Source: Burkholderiaceae bacterium (lineage in GTDB: Bacteria; Pseudomonadota; Gammaproteobacteria; Burkholderiales; Burkholderiaceae). Taken from it: a DNA stretch of 64,000 nucleotides. Positions 47,636 to 57,167 of this stretch are shown here, in pieces. How positions within the stretch are numbered: the stretch's first letter is position 1; each line of letters opens with the position of its first letter. The notes beneath the pieces were generated by a model. It saw only the letters and a program-made list of their open reading frames with translations, did no database searches and was not told the origin of the DNA. The position numbers were made by a program, and so were the translations under genes. The stretch lies in the NCBI GenBank assembly GCA_947462685.1, contig CANHPL010000001.1:1-64000 (forward strand), written 5' to 3'.

Positions 47636-48475
47636 ATGAGTTTATCTATAGCTGTAATACAACCTATTTCTTTCGCACCCCCAGATGACTATCAAAACCT
47701 TAGCCTAGCCCGGGAATATATAGAAAAGGCATCACGTGATGGTGCAGCATTTGTTGCCTTTCCTGAAACATTCCCAGGTCCCTGGAGAATGCCAGCTCAT
47801 TACGACCCGATTCCACAAATGATGGAATATGCAGCACAGTTTAATATTCATATTGTTTTTGGAACCATCGAACCAATTGATATTCACGCGCAGACTGCCC
47901 ATAACATGGTTGTAATGGCTTATCCAGATGGTAAAACCGTAGCTAAATATCGTCGAACGCATCCTAGTGGTCCTTGGATCTACACTGGTGGTCAAGTTTG
48001 GGACTTTCAATATACTGCAGCAGATGAGTTTCCGGTATTTGATACAGTTCATGGCAAAGTTGGTTTGATGATGTGTTCAGAGGTTTTTATGCCTGAAATC
48101 TCTCGTGGCCTAGCTTTACGAGGAGCTGAAATTTTATTTATGCCCGCTGGTGTTGATAAAAGAAAACTGTGGGCAGCATGGCGCAATTTAATGTGGTCTA
48201 GAGCCATCGAAAATCTGGCTGTAGTGGTTACAAGTCAAAACATGTTCTCCCATGAAGATCGTGGCCTTGCAATGGTTGCAGGTCCGGAGGATATCCATTT
48301 TGAAAGCTCTAACTCAGGCTACAACGTCGTCGAAATTAATTTGGGACGGATTCGTACTTTACGCGCGGGAAGAGATTCACTAACATCTTCTATTAATTGT
48401 GGAGCAAAAGAAGGCATTCTTTCTGAGCAGTGGCAAAGACCAGAGCTGTATGATCAATTCTATCCACGGTCATAA
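47636..48475 (+). CDS. carbon-nitrogen hydrolase (nitrilase superfamily)
   Basis: A 279-residue enzyme of the nitrilase superfamily, which cleaves amides or nitriles with a Glu-Lys-Cys triad. E44 is in FPETFPGP and C147 is in GLMMCSEVFMPE. The usual lysine loop, RKxHL/RKxxPT, reads YRRTHPSGPW (residues 105-114), with Arg at the usual Lys place. LRGAEILFMPAG and SRAIENLAVVVTSQNMF are typical of the fold. It resembles a carbamoyl/amide hydrolase rather than a nitrilase. The substrate is unknown. A strong hairpin terminator follows. Confidence 0.85.
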   Translation: MSLSIAVIQPISFAPPDDYQNLSLAREYIEKASRDGAAFVAFPETFPGPWRMPAHYDPIPQMMEYAAQFNIHIVFGTIEPIDIHAQTAHNMVVMAYPDGKTVAKYRRTHPSGPWIYTGGQVWDFQYTAADEFPVFDTVHGKVGLMMCSEVFMPEISRGLALRGAEILFMPAGVDKRKLWAAWRNLMWSRAIENLAVVVTSQNMFSHEDRGLAMVAGPEDIHFESSNSGYNVVEINLGRIRTLRAGRDSLTSSINCGAKEGILSEQWQRPELYDQFYPRS

Positions 48476-48520
48476 GTATTTTAATTAAATGTTCTTTCTT
48501 GAATTTAAGTTATGATTCAT

Positions 48521-48555
48521 TGCCCTGAATAAGAAATTCAGGGCATTTATAACTT
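48521..48555 (+). terminator. terminator after the nitrilase-family gene
   Basis: TGCCCTGAAT, five bases and ATTCAGGGCA form a perfect 10-bp hairpin, followed by TTTATAACTTTT. It lies 46 bases beyond the stop codon and 13 bases before the ABC-F gene start. Confidence 0.8.
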
Positions 48556-48567
48556 TTATTCTTATTC

Positions 48568-50529
48568 ATGATTCAACTTAAAAACATCGTATTACGTCGG
48601 GGTGCAAAAGCAGTCCTTCAACAAGCCTCTCTAACCATTAATCCTGGCGAAAATGTGGGCTTAGTTGGTCGCAATGGTGCGGGAAAATCATCTTTATTTG
48701 CTTTATTGAATGGAACTCTGCACGAAGATCAAGGTGAGTTTTCTATTCCAAAACAGTGGCGCATGGCACAAGTTGCTCAAAACATGCCTGAAACGGATCA
48801 AAATGCAACCGACTTTGTTATCGATGGTGATGTATTACTGTTAACAGCAAAAGAAGCTGTTGAAGAAGCTGAGCTTTCAGGTGATGGTGATGCTATTGCT
48901 AACGCCTATATGCACTTATTTGATAGCGGGGCCAATGATGCTCAATCGAGAGCCCAGTCTCTTATTCTTGGTCTTGGGTTCAAGTTAAGCGAACTAAATA
49001 ATCCCGTGAATAGTTTCTCAGGTGGTTGGCGGATGCGGTTGCAACTGGCTAGGGCCTTAATGTGTCCTTCTGAATTACTGCTTCTTGATGAACCAACCAA
49101 CCACTTAGATCTTGATGCTTTAGTTTGGTTAGAAGCATGGCTAAAAAAATATCAAGGCACACTATTAGTCATCAGTCATGATCGTGAATTTTTAGATAGT
49201 GTTACTCAAGTCACTGTTCATATTGAAAACTGTAATTTGAATCGTTATGGTGGTAATTACAGCTCTTTTGAGGATCAACGGTCCGAGCAGATGGCTTTAC
49301 AACAAAGCGCTTTTTCAAAGCAACAAGAAAAAATTGCCCATCTGCAAAAATTTATTGCTCGATTTAAAGCAAAGGCTAGTAAAGCAAAACAAGCCCAAAG
49401 TCGTGTTAAAGCCCTTGACCGAATGGAAAAGATTGCTCCTTTATTATCGGAGGCTGATTTTACTTTTGAATTTAAGGAGCCTGTTAACTTACCCAACCCC
49501 ATGCTTGTTTTAAAAAATGTTGAGCTTGGCTACGTGAATACTCAAAATACTGATAACAATGTTGTGATTGTTCGTGATGTTAATCAATCTGTTCTTGCAG
49601 GTCAGCGTGTTGGTATTTTAGGCGCCAATGGCCAAGGCAAATCAACCTTAGTGAAAACAATCGCGAGAACTATTCCTGCACTAACCGGAGAAATAACGGA
49701 AGGTAGAGGGCTTCAAATTGGCTACTTTGCACAACAAGAATTAGATATTTTGCAAGAGAATGATAATCCTCTCGAACATATGATTAGTTTAGTGAAAAAA
49801 GCAACCTTAGAACGAACCTTATCTGGACAAGGTACGAGAGAACAAGATTTACGCTCCTTTTTGGGTATGTTTAATTTCAGTGGAGATATGATTTTTCAAA
49901 AAGTAGGTAGTATGAGTGGTGGTGAAAAAGCACGGCTTGTTTTGTGTATGATTGTTTGGCAAAAACCGAATTTACTTCTACTCGATGAACCAACGAATCA
50001 TCTTGACTTGGCAACTCGTGAAGCCCTATCAATGGCATTAAATGAATTTGAGGGCACTGTCATGTTGGTCAGCCATGATCGAGCTTTATTAAGAGCTGTT
50101 TGTGATGAGTTTTGGATGGTTTCTCGCGGCAAAGTGTATCCATTTGAAGGTGACTTAGAGGATTATCAACAATTTTTACTTGATGAAGCCAAGAGGCAGC
50201 GTGATGAAGCTAAAAAGTTATCTTCTCAATCTGTACTGAGTCCAGCGACTAACCTTGAATCCCCAATCACTTCCACTGCAACTAAAAAACCTTTTTTATC
50301 AACTGAACAAAAAAAGTTAAAAAAACGCCTTGAACAAATAGAGAACCAAATCAGTAAAGAAAATCGTTTGATTTCTGATTTAGAGAGTCAAATTTCTCAA
50401 TCAACCGAGATGACACAGATTACATTACTTGGTATTGAACTCGCAAATATCCAAAAATCTTTACAAACCAACGAAGAGCAATGGGTATTACTGAGTGAAA
50501 AATTTGATTTCATGTCTAACGATCATTGA
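48568..50529 (+). CDS. ABC-F family ATP-binding protein (YheS-like)
   Basis: A cytosolic 653-residue protein with two ABC domains and no membrane part. Walker A sites are GRNGAGKSS (~34-42) and GANGQGKST (~352). The signatures are FSGGWRMRLQLARALM and SMSGGEKARLVLCMI, each followed by LLLDEPTNHLDL. The linker (~230-300) is Lys/Gln-rich, the P-site tRNA-interaction motif region. The C-terminal ~110 residues are a coiled coil. ABC-F proteins act on the ribosome; YheS is the closest type by length and layout. The start is 13 bases after the preceding hairpin. Confidence 0.93.
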   Translation: MIQLKNIVLRRGAKAVLQQASLTINPGENVGLVGRNGAGKSSLFALLNGTLHEDQGEFSIPKQWRMAQVAQNMPETDQNATDFVIDGDVLLLTAKEAVEEAELSGDGDAIANAYMHLFDSGANDAQSRAQSLILGLGFKLSELNNPVNSFSGGWRMRLQLARALMCPSELLLLDEPTNHLDLDALVWLEAWLKKYQGTLLVISHDREFLDSVTQVTVHIENCNLNRYGGNYSSFEDQRSEQMALQQSAFSKQQEKIAHLQKFIARFKAKASKAKQAQSRVKALDRMEKIAPLLSEADFTFEFKEPVNLPNPMLVLKNVELGYVNTQNTDNNVVIVRDVNQSVLAGQRVGILGANGQGKSTLVKTIARTIPALTGEITEGRGLQIGYFAQQELDILQENDNPLEHMISLVKKATLERTLSGQGTREQDLRSFLGMFNFSGDMIFQKVGSMSGGEKARLVLCMIVWQKPNLLLLDEPTNHLDLATREALSMALNEFEGTVMLVSHDRALLRAVCDEFWMVSRGKVYPFEGDLEDYQQFLLDEAKRQRDEAKKLSSQSVLSPATNLESPITSTATKKPFLSTEQKKLKKRLEQIENQISKENRLISDLESQISQSTEMTQITLLGIELANIQKSLQTNEEQWVLLSEKFDFMSNDH

Positions 50530-50535
50530 TTTTTT

Positions 50536-50592
50536 ATGTGGCTCTTGGAGGGAATTGGTACCCTCCTCCTAGGCGGCTGGATTAACAAGTAA
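50536..50592 (+). other. 18-codon hydrophobic mini reading frame
   Basis: ATG to TAA encodes MWLLEGIGTLLLGGWINK, seven bases after the ABC-F stop. It contains the hairpin-forming GGAGGG/CCCTCC. It may be chance, a leader or a small peptide; no ribosome-binding site is clear. Confidence 0.2.
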
Positions 50593-50674
50593 ATTACCTC
50601 AACAGTAATTTTAGTGAATGTAGGATTAGTCACCTTACTCAATCTTTAAAGAACTGCATCAAACATGAATTGAA

Positions 50675-50705
50675 TTCAGTGCTTTGAATTTTTCAAAGCA
50701 CTGAA
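50675..50705. repeat. perfect 14-bp inverted repeat
   Basis: TTCAGTGCTTTGAA, three Ts and TTCAAAGCACTGAA form a perfect hairpin with no T-run on either side. It lies between the ABC-F gene and the convergent quinone reductase gene, so it could act as a bidirectional mRNA 3'-end stabiliser or a factor-dependent terminator. Confidence 0.6.
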
Positions 50706-50769
50706 CTGCAAATAACTTTCTACAAGAGTTTTATTTGCTTTTAAGAATTCTATGAGCCAATTCAAATAA

Positions 50770-51753
50770 TTAATGAGCAATATCTAAAAGAACATGGCCA
50801 ATTTTTTTTCCTGACTCGACTAATTCATGAGCTAAAACAATATCTGTTAAAGCAAATTGTTGCGCAATGTTAAATACTGGCTTGGTTTGATTTAACCATT
50901 GACTAATACCAAGAAGCACTTCTTCTCTTTCCTGATCAGAAATACTGTAAACCAAAGTGAATTTAAGTGTAATATTTTTTATCATGAGATTCATGATGGG
51001 AATAGGTAAATCAGGCTGACTAACGAATGCATACATCACACTCACACCTCCTGCCTTTAAGATTTGGTGGCAATTCTTGATATTTGTACCAAAATCAACT
51101 TCAATAATTCGATCAACTCCGACTTGATTGGTAATTTGCAGAATTTGATCAACAACATTTTGTTGTCGATAATTAATAATCTCATCAGCGCCAGCTGCCC
51201 TAGCGGCAACTGCCTTTTCTTCTGAACTAACGCTGGTGATTACTTTTGCACCACCCCATTTTGCAAGTTGAATTGCATAATGTGCAACAACTCCAGCGCC
51301 ACCGACAATATAGATGGTTTTACCTTGAATAGGGCCATCGGAAAATAAACAGCGATATGCAGTCATCACCGGAATACCTAAACAAGCACCCTGAGCATAA
51401 CTTAGGTTCTCAGGAAGCAATTGAGCCATCCAGTCTTCAACAATGGTGAACTGGGCTGAAGTGCCATATTGGCGATGATAGGCTGCATTAAACAACCAAA
51501 CTCGTTGTCCAATTCGTTCCTTTAATACTCCCTCTCCAACTGCTTCAATAATCCCAGAACCATCACTTCCTGGTACTTGAAAGGTTGCTGTCAATGGTCT
51601 TGACCCCAGCCTCATTTTATAATCCGAAGGATTAACGCCCGAGTTAAACAACCTGACTAGAACCTGGCCTTTTGTAAGTTGAGGAATCTGTATTTCTTCT
51701 ACTTGTAAAACTTCTCGAGCACTTCCAAATTTAGAATAAAAACCAGCTAACAT
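50770..51753 (-). CDS. zinc-type alcohol dehydrogenase / NADPH:quinone reductase-like protein
   Basis: A 327-residue medium-chain dehydrogenase-reductase. MLAGFYSKFGSAREVLQVEEIQIP and VRLFNSGVNPSDYKMR open it, followed by PGSDGSGIIEAVGEGV, the nucleotide-binding site YIVGGAGVVAHYAIQLAKWGGAKVI (~147-172) and the NADP-type VSSEEKAVAARAAGADEIINY. The lack of the Cys-rich structural zinc loop points to a quinone/enone reductase (QOR, zeta-crystallin type). Its own transcript, 67 bases downstream of the acyl-CoA synthetase gene. Confidence 0.88.
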   Translation of the reverse strand: MLAGFYSKFGSAREVLQVEEIQIPQLTKGQVLVRLFNSGVNPSDYKMRLGSRPLTATFQVPGSDGSGIIEAVGEGVLKERIGQRVWLFNAAYHRQYGTSAQFTIVEDWMAQLLPENLSYAQGACLGIPVMTAYRCLFSDGPIQGKTIYIVGGAGVVAHYAIQLAKWGGAKVITSVSSEEKAVAARAAGADEIINYRQQNVVDQILQITNQVGVDRIIEVDFGTNIKNCHQILKAGGVSVMYAFVSQPDLPIPIMNLMIKNITLKFTLVYSISDQEREEVLLGISQWLNQTKPVFNIAQQFALTDIVLAHELVESGKKIGHVLLDIAH

Positions 51754-51820
51754 ATTACCCTTTCAACATCCATAAATCAGGATGAATAATTATTTTGATA
51801 ACACTAGAAATGTAATTCAT

Positions 51821-53461
51821 TTATAAGGTGGGTAATAGATAGTCTTTAAACTGCTCTCGTAACTTCATTTTTTGCATTTTACCTGTTGCTGTCAAAGGAA
51901 TTTTATCGACAAAAACTATATCGTCAGGAATCCACCATTGAGCAATTTTACCTTCAAAGAATTTTAAAATATCGTTTTTTAACTCCTCCTCTGATATCGT
52001 TAATTCAGATTTTTTTTCCACAATCAACAATGGGCGTTCACCCCACTTTGAATGTGCGACTGCGATACATGCAGCCATAGTTACCAATGGATGTCCAGCC
52101 GCTATATTTTCAAGATCAATTGATGAAATCCATTCTCCACCCGATTTAATAACATCTTTACTTCGATCCGTAATTTGCATGTGTCCATCAGAATCGATAT
52201 TGGCAACATCACCCGTAGGAAACCAACCATCTTTTAAAGCAGATTCATTTACCTTAAAGTACTGATTAATAACCCAAGGACCTTTCACATTTAGATCGCC
52301 AAAAGCTTTACCATCATGTGGTAGTTTATTCAAATCACCATCAACGATTTTCATATCGACCCCAAAAATAACACGCCCTTGTTTTTGATGAATCAACTCT
52401 AGCGCTTCTTTAGTTTTGCAATTGTCTGAGGATTTTGGTTTCGCAACGGTGCCTAATGGTGATAATTCAGTCATTCCCCATGCGTGAATTACTTCTACAC
52501 CTAAGTCTTGAAAAGTTTTCATCATTGCCGGCGGACACGCTGAGCCCCCAATGACCACCCGTTTAAAGTGATTAAATTTCAAGTGATTATTTTTAATATA
52601 CTGAATTACACCCGCCCAAACCGTCGGCACACCAGCAGAAAATGTAACTTTCTCTGACTCCAGCAAATCGTAAATTGACTTCCCATCTAACTTTTCCCCA
52701 GGTAAAACCAAATTTGCACCAACTAGTAAACTTGAGTAAGGAATACCCCAGGCATTGACATGAAACATTGGGACAATAGGAAGAATCACATCCATTGCCG
52801 AAAGGCATAAAGAATCTGGCAGGGCGCTTGCATAAGAATGCAATATTGTTGAACGATGACTATATAAAGCCCCCTTGGGATTACCCGTCGTCCCTGATGT
52901 ATAGCACAAACTAGACGCACATCTTTCATCAAAACTTGGCCACTCATATACTCCTGACGAATTGGCAATAAAGGTTTCGTAATTTTCTATATTTTCAACA
53001 CTTGTTGCCTGTAGATTTTCATCTATTAAACAAATCCATTTTTTAACAAGCGGGCATAAAGGCTTCAAGTGTTCCACAAGAGTTCGGAAACTTAGGTCAA
53101 AGAAAATAATCTCGTCCTCTGCATGTTGAATAATATATGCTATTTGCTCTGGAAACAAACGGGGATTAATCGTGTGGCAAACTAATCCGCTACCTGATAC
53201 TCCATAGTAAATTTCAAGATGACGATAACCATTCCAAGCCAAGGTCCCGATCCGAGATCCCATTTTTAAACCAAGGTATTCGAGCGCTTGTGCAAGTTTT
53301 TTTGATCTTATATGAAGTTCAGAAATGGTGTATCTATGAATATCACCCTCTACTCTTTTTGAGACAATCTCCATCTTGGCATGATGACGTGAAGCAGAAT
53401 CCAAAATATTGGAAATGAGTAATGGGCTATCCATCATTTGGCCAAAAAGTTGATTTGTCAT
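51821..53461 (-). CDS. AMP-forming acyl-CoA synthetase
   Basis: ANL-family enzyme, 546 residues, activating a fatty acid or similar carboxylate via an acyl-adenylate. Motifs: [20 protein letters not shown] (~184-203) as the P-loop, [49 protein letters not shown] and the catalytic Lys in [12 protein letters not shown]. The length and the LTATGKMQK ending fit medium/long-chain or 3-methylmercaptopropionyl-CoA ligase (DmdB) types. The exact acid is uncertain. It is followed by the quinone reductase-like gene in the same direction. Confidence 0.92.
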   Translation of the reverse strand: MTNQLFGQMMDSPLLISNILDSASRHHAKMEIVSKRVEGDIHRYTISELHIRSKKLAQALEYLGLKMGSRIGTLAWNGYRHLEIYYGVSGSGLVCHTINPRLFPEQIAYIIQHAEDEIIFFDLSFRTLVEHLKPLCPLVKKWICLIDENLQATSVENIENYETFIANSSGVYEWPSFDERCASSLCYTSGTTGNPKGALYSHRSTILHSYASALPDSLCLSAMDVILPIVPMFHVNAWGIPYSSLLVGANLVLPGEKLDGKSIYDLLESEKVTFSAGVPTVWAGVIQYIKNNHLKFNHFKRVVIGGSACPPAMMKTFQDLGVEVIHAWGMTELSPLGTVAKPKSSDNCKTKEALELIHQKQGRVIFGVDMKIVDGDLNKLPHDGKAFGDLNVKGPWVINQYFKVNESALKDGWFPTGDVANIDSDGHMQITDRSKDVIKSGGEWISSIDLENIAAGHPLVTMAACIAVAHSKWGERPLLIVEKKSELTISEEELKNDILKFFEGKIAQWWIPDDIVFVDKIPLTATGKMQKMKLREQFKDYLLPTL

Positions 53462-53704
53462 AAGTTACCTTTTTAATAATTTACACTCTAGTCTTCTTAG
53501 AATGTATAGCAAGCAGCGATCTTTTTTTAATCTATCAAGAAAAAATAATTACCTAAGATTTCAATTAGCTTAGATTAAATGAACGTTATCAAATATAAAG
53601 CTATCTTTCCTATACTTTCTAGAAGAGCTCCATAGCACAACTAACATCGGAGATCCCTATCAAAAAATAGCAACTATTCGCTTGCAAATCAATATATGTT
53701 CACA

Positions 53705-55513
53705 TTAATATCCTATCGCTATACCTTCTCGTCGCCCATCCACTCCGCCCCATAAACCATCACGATTAATAAATATCCCCTGCGTCCCGCTATTCATCTC
53801 ACGAATTAACAATGGGTGGCCTCTCAATTGAAGTTTTTGAGAAAATTTTTCAACTGAACTTCCTTTTTCTAGCTCAGTTTCTTGATTACGACTTCCAACA
53901 TTGGGGTAATCAATCGCTTGCTGAATGTTAAGATTTCTATCAAGAACGGCGGTAATAGTTTTTGCTACGTAGTTAATGATTGAAGGGCCCCCTGCAGAGC
54001 CAAGTGCCATAACCAATCGCTGTTGTTCATCAAAAATGAAAGTGGGAGACATTGAACTTCTGGGTCTTTTAATGGGTTCTATTCTGTTTGCTATCAATTG
54101 TTGATTTTCTTTTGCCATAAAAGAAAAATCAGTCATTTCATTATTTAAGAAAAATCCATTTGTCATTATTCTCGAACCAAATGCAGAGGCCACACTAATC
54201 GTCATACTTACTGCCTGTCCATTTTTATCCACAATACTAATGTGACTAGTTGCGGGTAGTTCGGAGATTGAATCACTACCTAATTGAACTAGTGAATTAT
54301 TAAAATTTCCAGGTTTTGCCTTAGTCATACTTTTTTTTATGTTTATCAGATGACTACGATCTTTGGTATATTTTTGCTCAATCAAAGAATCAATCGGAAT
54401 ATCTATAAAATCAGGATCTGCTATATATCGATCTCGATCAGCATATGCTAATCTTCCGGCTTCTGATAAATAATGTAAATAATCTATCTCCTCCAACTGA
54501 CTCAATGGGAAATTTTGTAATATGCCCAACATCGAAATTAAGGTAGTTCCTCCTGAAGACGGTGGTGCCATGCCGCAAATCTTCCAACTTCTGTAGGGGC
54601 CACAAACTACTTTTCTTTCATATGCTTGATATTGTTTTAGATCATCTTCATTTAAGCCCCCAGGAGTTTGATGGTGTCTAACTACCTGAGTAATATTTTT
54701 TGCAATTTCACCTTCATAGAATTTTTCAACCCCATGGATTGATACCTCTTCTAATATTTTTGCCAACTCAAGGTTTTTTAGAAGATATCCTTTTGGATGT
54801 GGCTCTAGGTTCTTATCAAAAAAATATCTACTAGCATTTTTGTTTTTTAGTAAAAATGGATCTCTGACTATTAAATTGTGCAATCGTGGAGAAATAATAA
54901 ATCCATCTTTAGCTAGCTGAATGGTTGGATGAAATAGTTTCTTCCATTCTAAAATTCCGTATTTTTGATGAAATAGTGCGAGACCTTTTAAAAGACCTGG
55001 AACTCCTACGGATGTTCCTAAATAGACAGCTTCGCTATAATTCAAAGGATTATTGCTATTGTCTAGAAATTGATTTTCTTTGGTTGTATTTGAGGATGTT
55101 TCTCTAGCGTCAATTGAGGTTAAGATACTTTCTTTTGGATTAAAGTAAAGAATAAATCCACCCCCTCCAATGCCCCCAGACTGCGGTTCTACAAGGGTAA
55201 CCATCAACGCAGTTGCTACCGCTGCATCAGCGGCATTACCCCCTTGTGCCAAAATCATATGGCCAGCTTCGCTAATGTAAGGGTTTGCACTAACAACCAT
55301 CTGTTGACGTCCAAATACTATTTTTTTATTCGTGAATTCTGAACTTGGTTCAGGTGACAACTCTGTGATTGACTGTGCAAATGGATTCAGATAGTACAAA
55401 ATTAAGCTGATGAGCACTAACAATTTGAATCCTATATTCACAAAAAGCAAGCTCCTCATTTTCGCACTAATTAATTTTAAATATTCACCCTCCATACTAA
55501 TACAACTAAGCAT
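53705..55513 (-). CDS. ggt: gamma-glutamyltranspeptidase
   Basis: A periplasmic Ntn-hydrolase that is made as a proenzyme and cleaves itself before the catalytic Thr, acting on glutathione and gamma-glutamyl amides. The catalytic Thr is in ELPATSHISIVDKNGQAVSMT (ATSH in place of the usual NTTH), near residue 401. Flanking landmarks are GGNAADAAVATALMVTLVEPQSGGIGGGGF near residue 90 and PPSSGGTTLISMLGIL. The N-terminus has a membrane-targeting stretch (FVNIGFKLLVLISLILYYL); the start at 55513 or the ATG at 55459 are both possible. The final subunit has RSSMSPTFIFDEQQRLVMALGSAGGPSII. Confidence 0.92.
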   Translation of the reverse strand: MLSCISMEGEYLKLISAKMRSLLFVNIGFKLLVLISLILYYLNPFAQSITELSPEPSSEFTNKKIVFGRQQMVVSANPYISEAGHMILAQGGNAADAAVATALMVTLVEPQSGGIGGGGFILYFNPKESILTSIDARETSSNTTKENQFLDNSNNPLNYSEAVYLGTSVGVPGLLKGLALFHQKYGILEWKKLFHPTIQLAKDGFIISPRLHNLIVRDPFLLKNKNASRYFFDKNLEPHPKGYLLKNLELAKILEEVSIHGVEKFYEGEIAKNITQVVRHHQTPGGLNEDDLKQYQAYERKVVCGPYRSWKICGMAPPSSGGTTLISMLGILQNFPLSQLEEIDYLHYLSEAGRLAYADRDRYIADPDFIDIPIDSLIEQKYTKDRSHLINIKKSMTKAKPGNFNNSLVQLGSDSISELPATSHISIVDKNGQAVSMTISVASAFGSRIMTNGFFLNNEMTDFSFMAKENQQLIANRIEPIKRPRSSMSPTFIFDEQQRLVMALGSAGGPSIINYVAKTITAVLDRNLNIQQAIDYPNVGSRNQETELEKGSSVEKFSQKLQLRGHPLLIREMNSGTQGIFINRDGLWGGVDGRREGIAIGY

Positions 55514-55723
55514 GCTTTTTTTGATCTCTCATCATAGAAACCTGGTTTTGCTTTGATTTTAAAAACTCCTTTAAGTAAACTAGTTCAAAATATAATAATT
55601 TCTTTCTATCTGCCCCAGATAGTATTTAATAAAATTGTAGCTATTGCATATATGTCTCTAGACCAATGAAATTTATAATTTCTTTATTTTCTAAACTGAT
55701 TTAAGAAATATTCAATTATTGGT

Positions 55724-55749
55724 AAAAAAATACCCTCACAAAGAGGGTA
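55724..55749 (-). terminator. Rho-independent terminator after the TerC-Usp gene
   Basis: On the minus strand TACCCTC, five bases and GAGGGTA form a hairpin followed by a run of seven Ts. It lies about 27 bases beyond the stop codon. Confidence 0.85.
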
Positions 55750-55775
55750 AAAAGTGCAGAAGAGGAAAAATTAAA

Positions 55776-57083
55776 TCAATCAATAACTGACGCAATTGCT
55801 GCGGTGGCCGCGCTCGCCCAAAGAGCTGGAATACCCCATCGCTTTAGCAGAGGAAGTGACTTCCCAGTAACAACTTCAACCGGCATATCGCAAATTTCTA
55901 ATAACTTAGCAGTCGTAGAATTCTCAAATAATCTACTCAATATGTTTTTCTTTGCGGTTCCAATCACAATACGACTGCAGCTCAAACGTTTTGCTTCATC
56001 ATACAAAGCAACGCCCTTATCACCACTAACAAAGCTAAAAGAAAAGCTAACACCTGTCTTTTCAAGAAACTGAGTGGCAGACTTTGCAGCAGATTTAGCA
56101 CGCTCAGTTTGCCATTCAAGAATCGTTTGCTTACTTAAAAACTTGCCGATATGTCGATAAACCTTTGGCTGCACGTTACAGATATGAAAATGAGTTTGTG
56201 ATTCTTTACCGTAGGTAATAACCGCATGCTTCAGCGCCAAAAGGGTATTTCTTGAATCATTAACTGGAATGAGAACTCTATTCATCACTTCATCTCCTTT
56301 AATATTTGACTGTTTTTCAAACGCCACTTCAGGTATATCGGGAACGACTTCGGATGATGTAATAACATCTCCAGACGCCAATTTGTTTTTGATAAATCCC
56401 GCTAATAAAACACCAAGAATTACCAATATTTGTAATGCATATTCAAAAAGAGTGTTTTGAAATAATGGCCATTCTTGAACCATTGGTTCCGCAATGATCA
56501 TCTTTGCTGCAGTCCAAGCCAGTACACCTGCGCCAATGTAAATAATGGAAGGGTAACGTTCTAATAATTTCAAAATTTGGGTTGAACCCCATATCACTAT
56601 AGGAATACTGATTAGTAGGCCCAGTACCACTAAGGCGTAACTTCCATGAGAAGCTCCTGCTACAGCCAAAACGTTATCCAAGCCCATTACAGCATCGGCA
56701 ATGACAATCGTCTTCATTGCGCCCCAAAAACTGGTTGCTGCATGATCATGCTCTCCATCTTCATCTTTAGCTTGATGTAATAATTTGTACGCAATCCACA
56801 CCAGCAGTAAACCACCAAGAAGCATTAAACCCGGGATCTGCAATAGGTATACGACCGCAAGAGTCATTGCGCTTCTTACTGCAATTGCACCTACAGCTCC
56901 CCAAATAATTGCTCTTTTTTGCAAATGAGGCGGCAATTTTCTTGCAGCCATAGCTATTACGATAGCGTTATCACCAGCCAAAACTAGATCAATCACAATA
57001 ATGGCCAACAAGGCAGAAAAAAACTCAGGGCTAAATAATTCCAATTGAATAACCTTTTCAAATATTGAATTAACAAATATCAT
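55776..57083 (-). CDS. TerC membrane protein fused to a universal stress (UspA) domain
   Basis: A 435-residue fusion. Residues ~10-230 form a TerC membrane domain with the two Asp-Asn signatures LVLAGDNAIVIAMAARKLP and IVIADAVMGLDNVLAVAGAS, and about seven membrane segments. Residues ~265-410 form a Usp-like Rossmann domain starting NRVLIPVNDSRNTLLALKHAV and ending EICDMPVEVVTG. In the Usp nucleotide loop, G-x2-G-x9-G-S/T is changed to GTAKKNILSRLFENST, so two of the three glycines are missing. A final hydrophobic helix (IPALWASAATAAIASVI) suggests re-anchoring of the C-terminus. This layout suggests metal transport that senses stress. It diverges from the NhaR-type regulator. Confidence 0.88.
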   Translation of the reverse strand: MIFVNSIFEKVIQLELFSPEFFSALLAIIVIDLVLAGDNAIVIAMAARKLPPHLQKRAIIWGAVGAIAVRSAMTLAVVYLLQIPGLMLLGGLLLVWIAYKLLHQAKDEDGEHDHAATSFWGAMKTIVIADAVMGLDNVLAVAGASHGSYALVVLGLLISIPIVIWGSTQILKLLERYPSIIYIGAGVLAWTAAKMIIAEPMVQEWPLFQNTLFEYALQILVILGVLLAGFIKNKLASGDVITSSEVVPDIPEVAFEKQSNIKGDEVMNRVLIPVNDSRNTLLALKHAVITYGKESQTHFHICNVQPKVYRHIGKFLSKQTILEWQTERAKSAAKSATQFLEKTGVSFSFSFVSGDKGVALYDEAKRLSCSRIVIGTAKKNILSRLFENSTTAKLLEICDMPVEVVTGKSLPLLKRWGIPALWASAATAAIASVID

Positions 57084-57167
57084 AGTTAATTATTTGTTTA
57101 ATTTAGACGTATTTGCACTTAACTTAAAGCAGGTATCTATTGATTATGATTTCGCTAAAAACTGACA

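Noticed and set aside
50547..50566. GGAGGG...CCCTCC hairpin as an ABC-F terminator
   Set aside because: No T-run follows and the loop is long; it was kept only as part of the intergenic observation.
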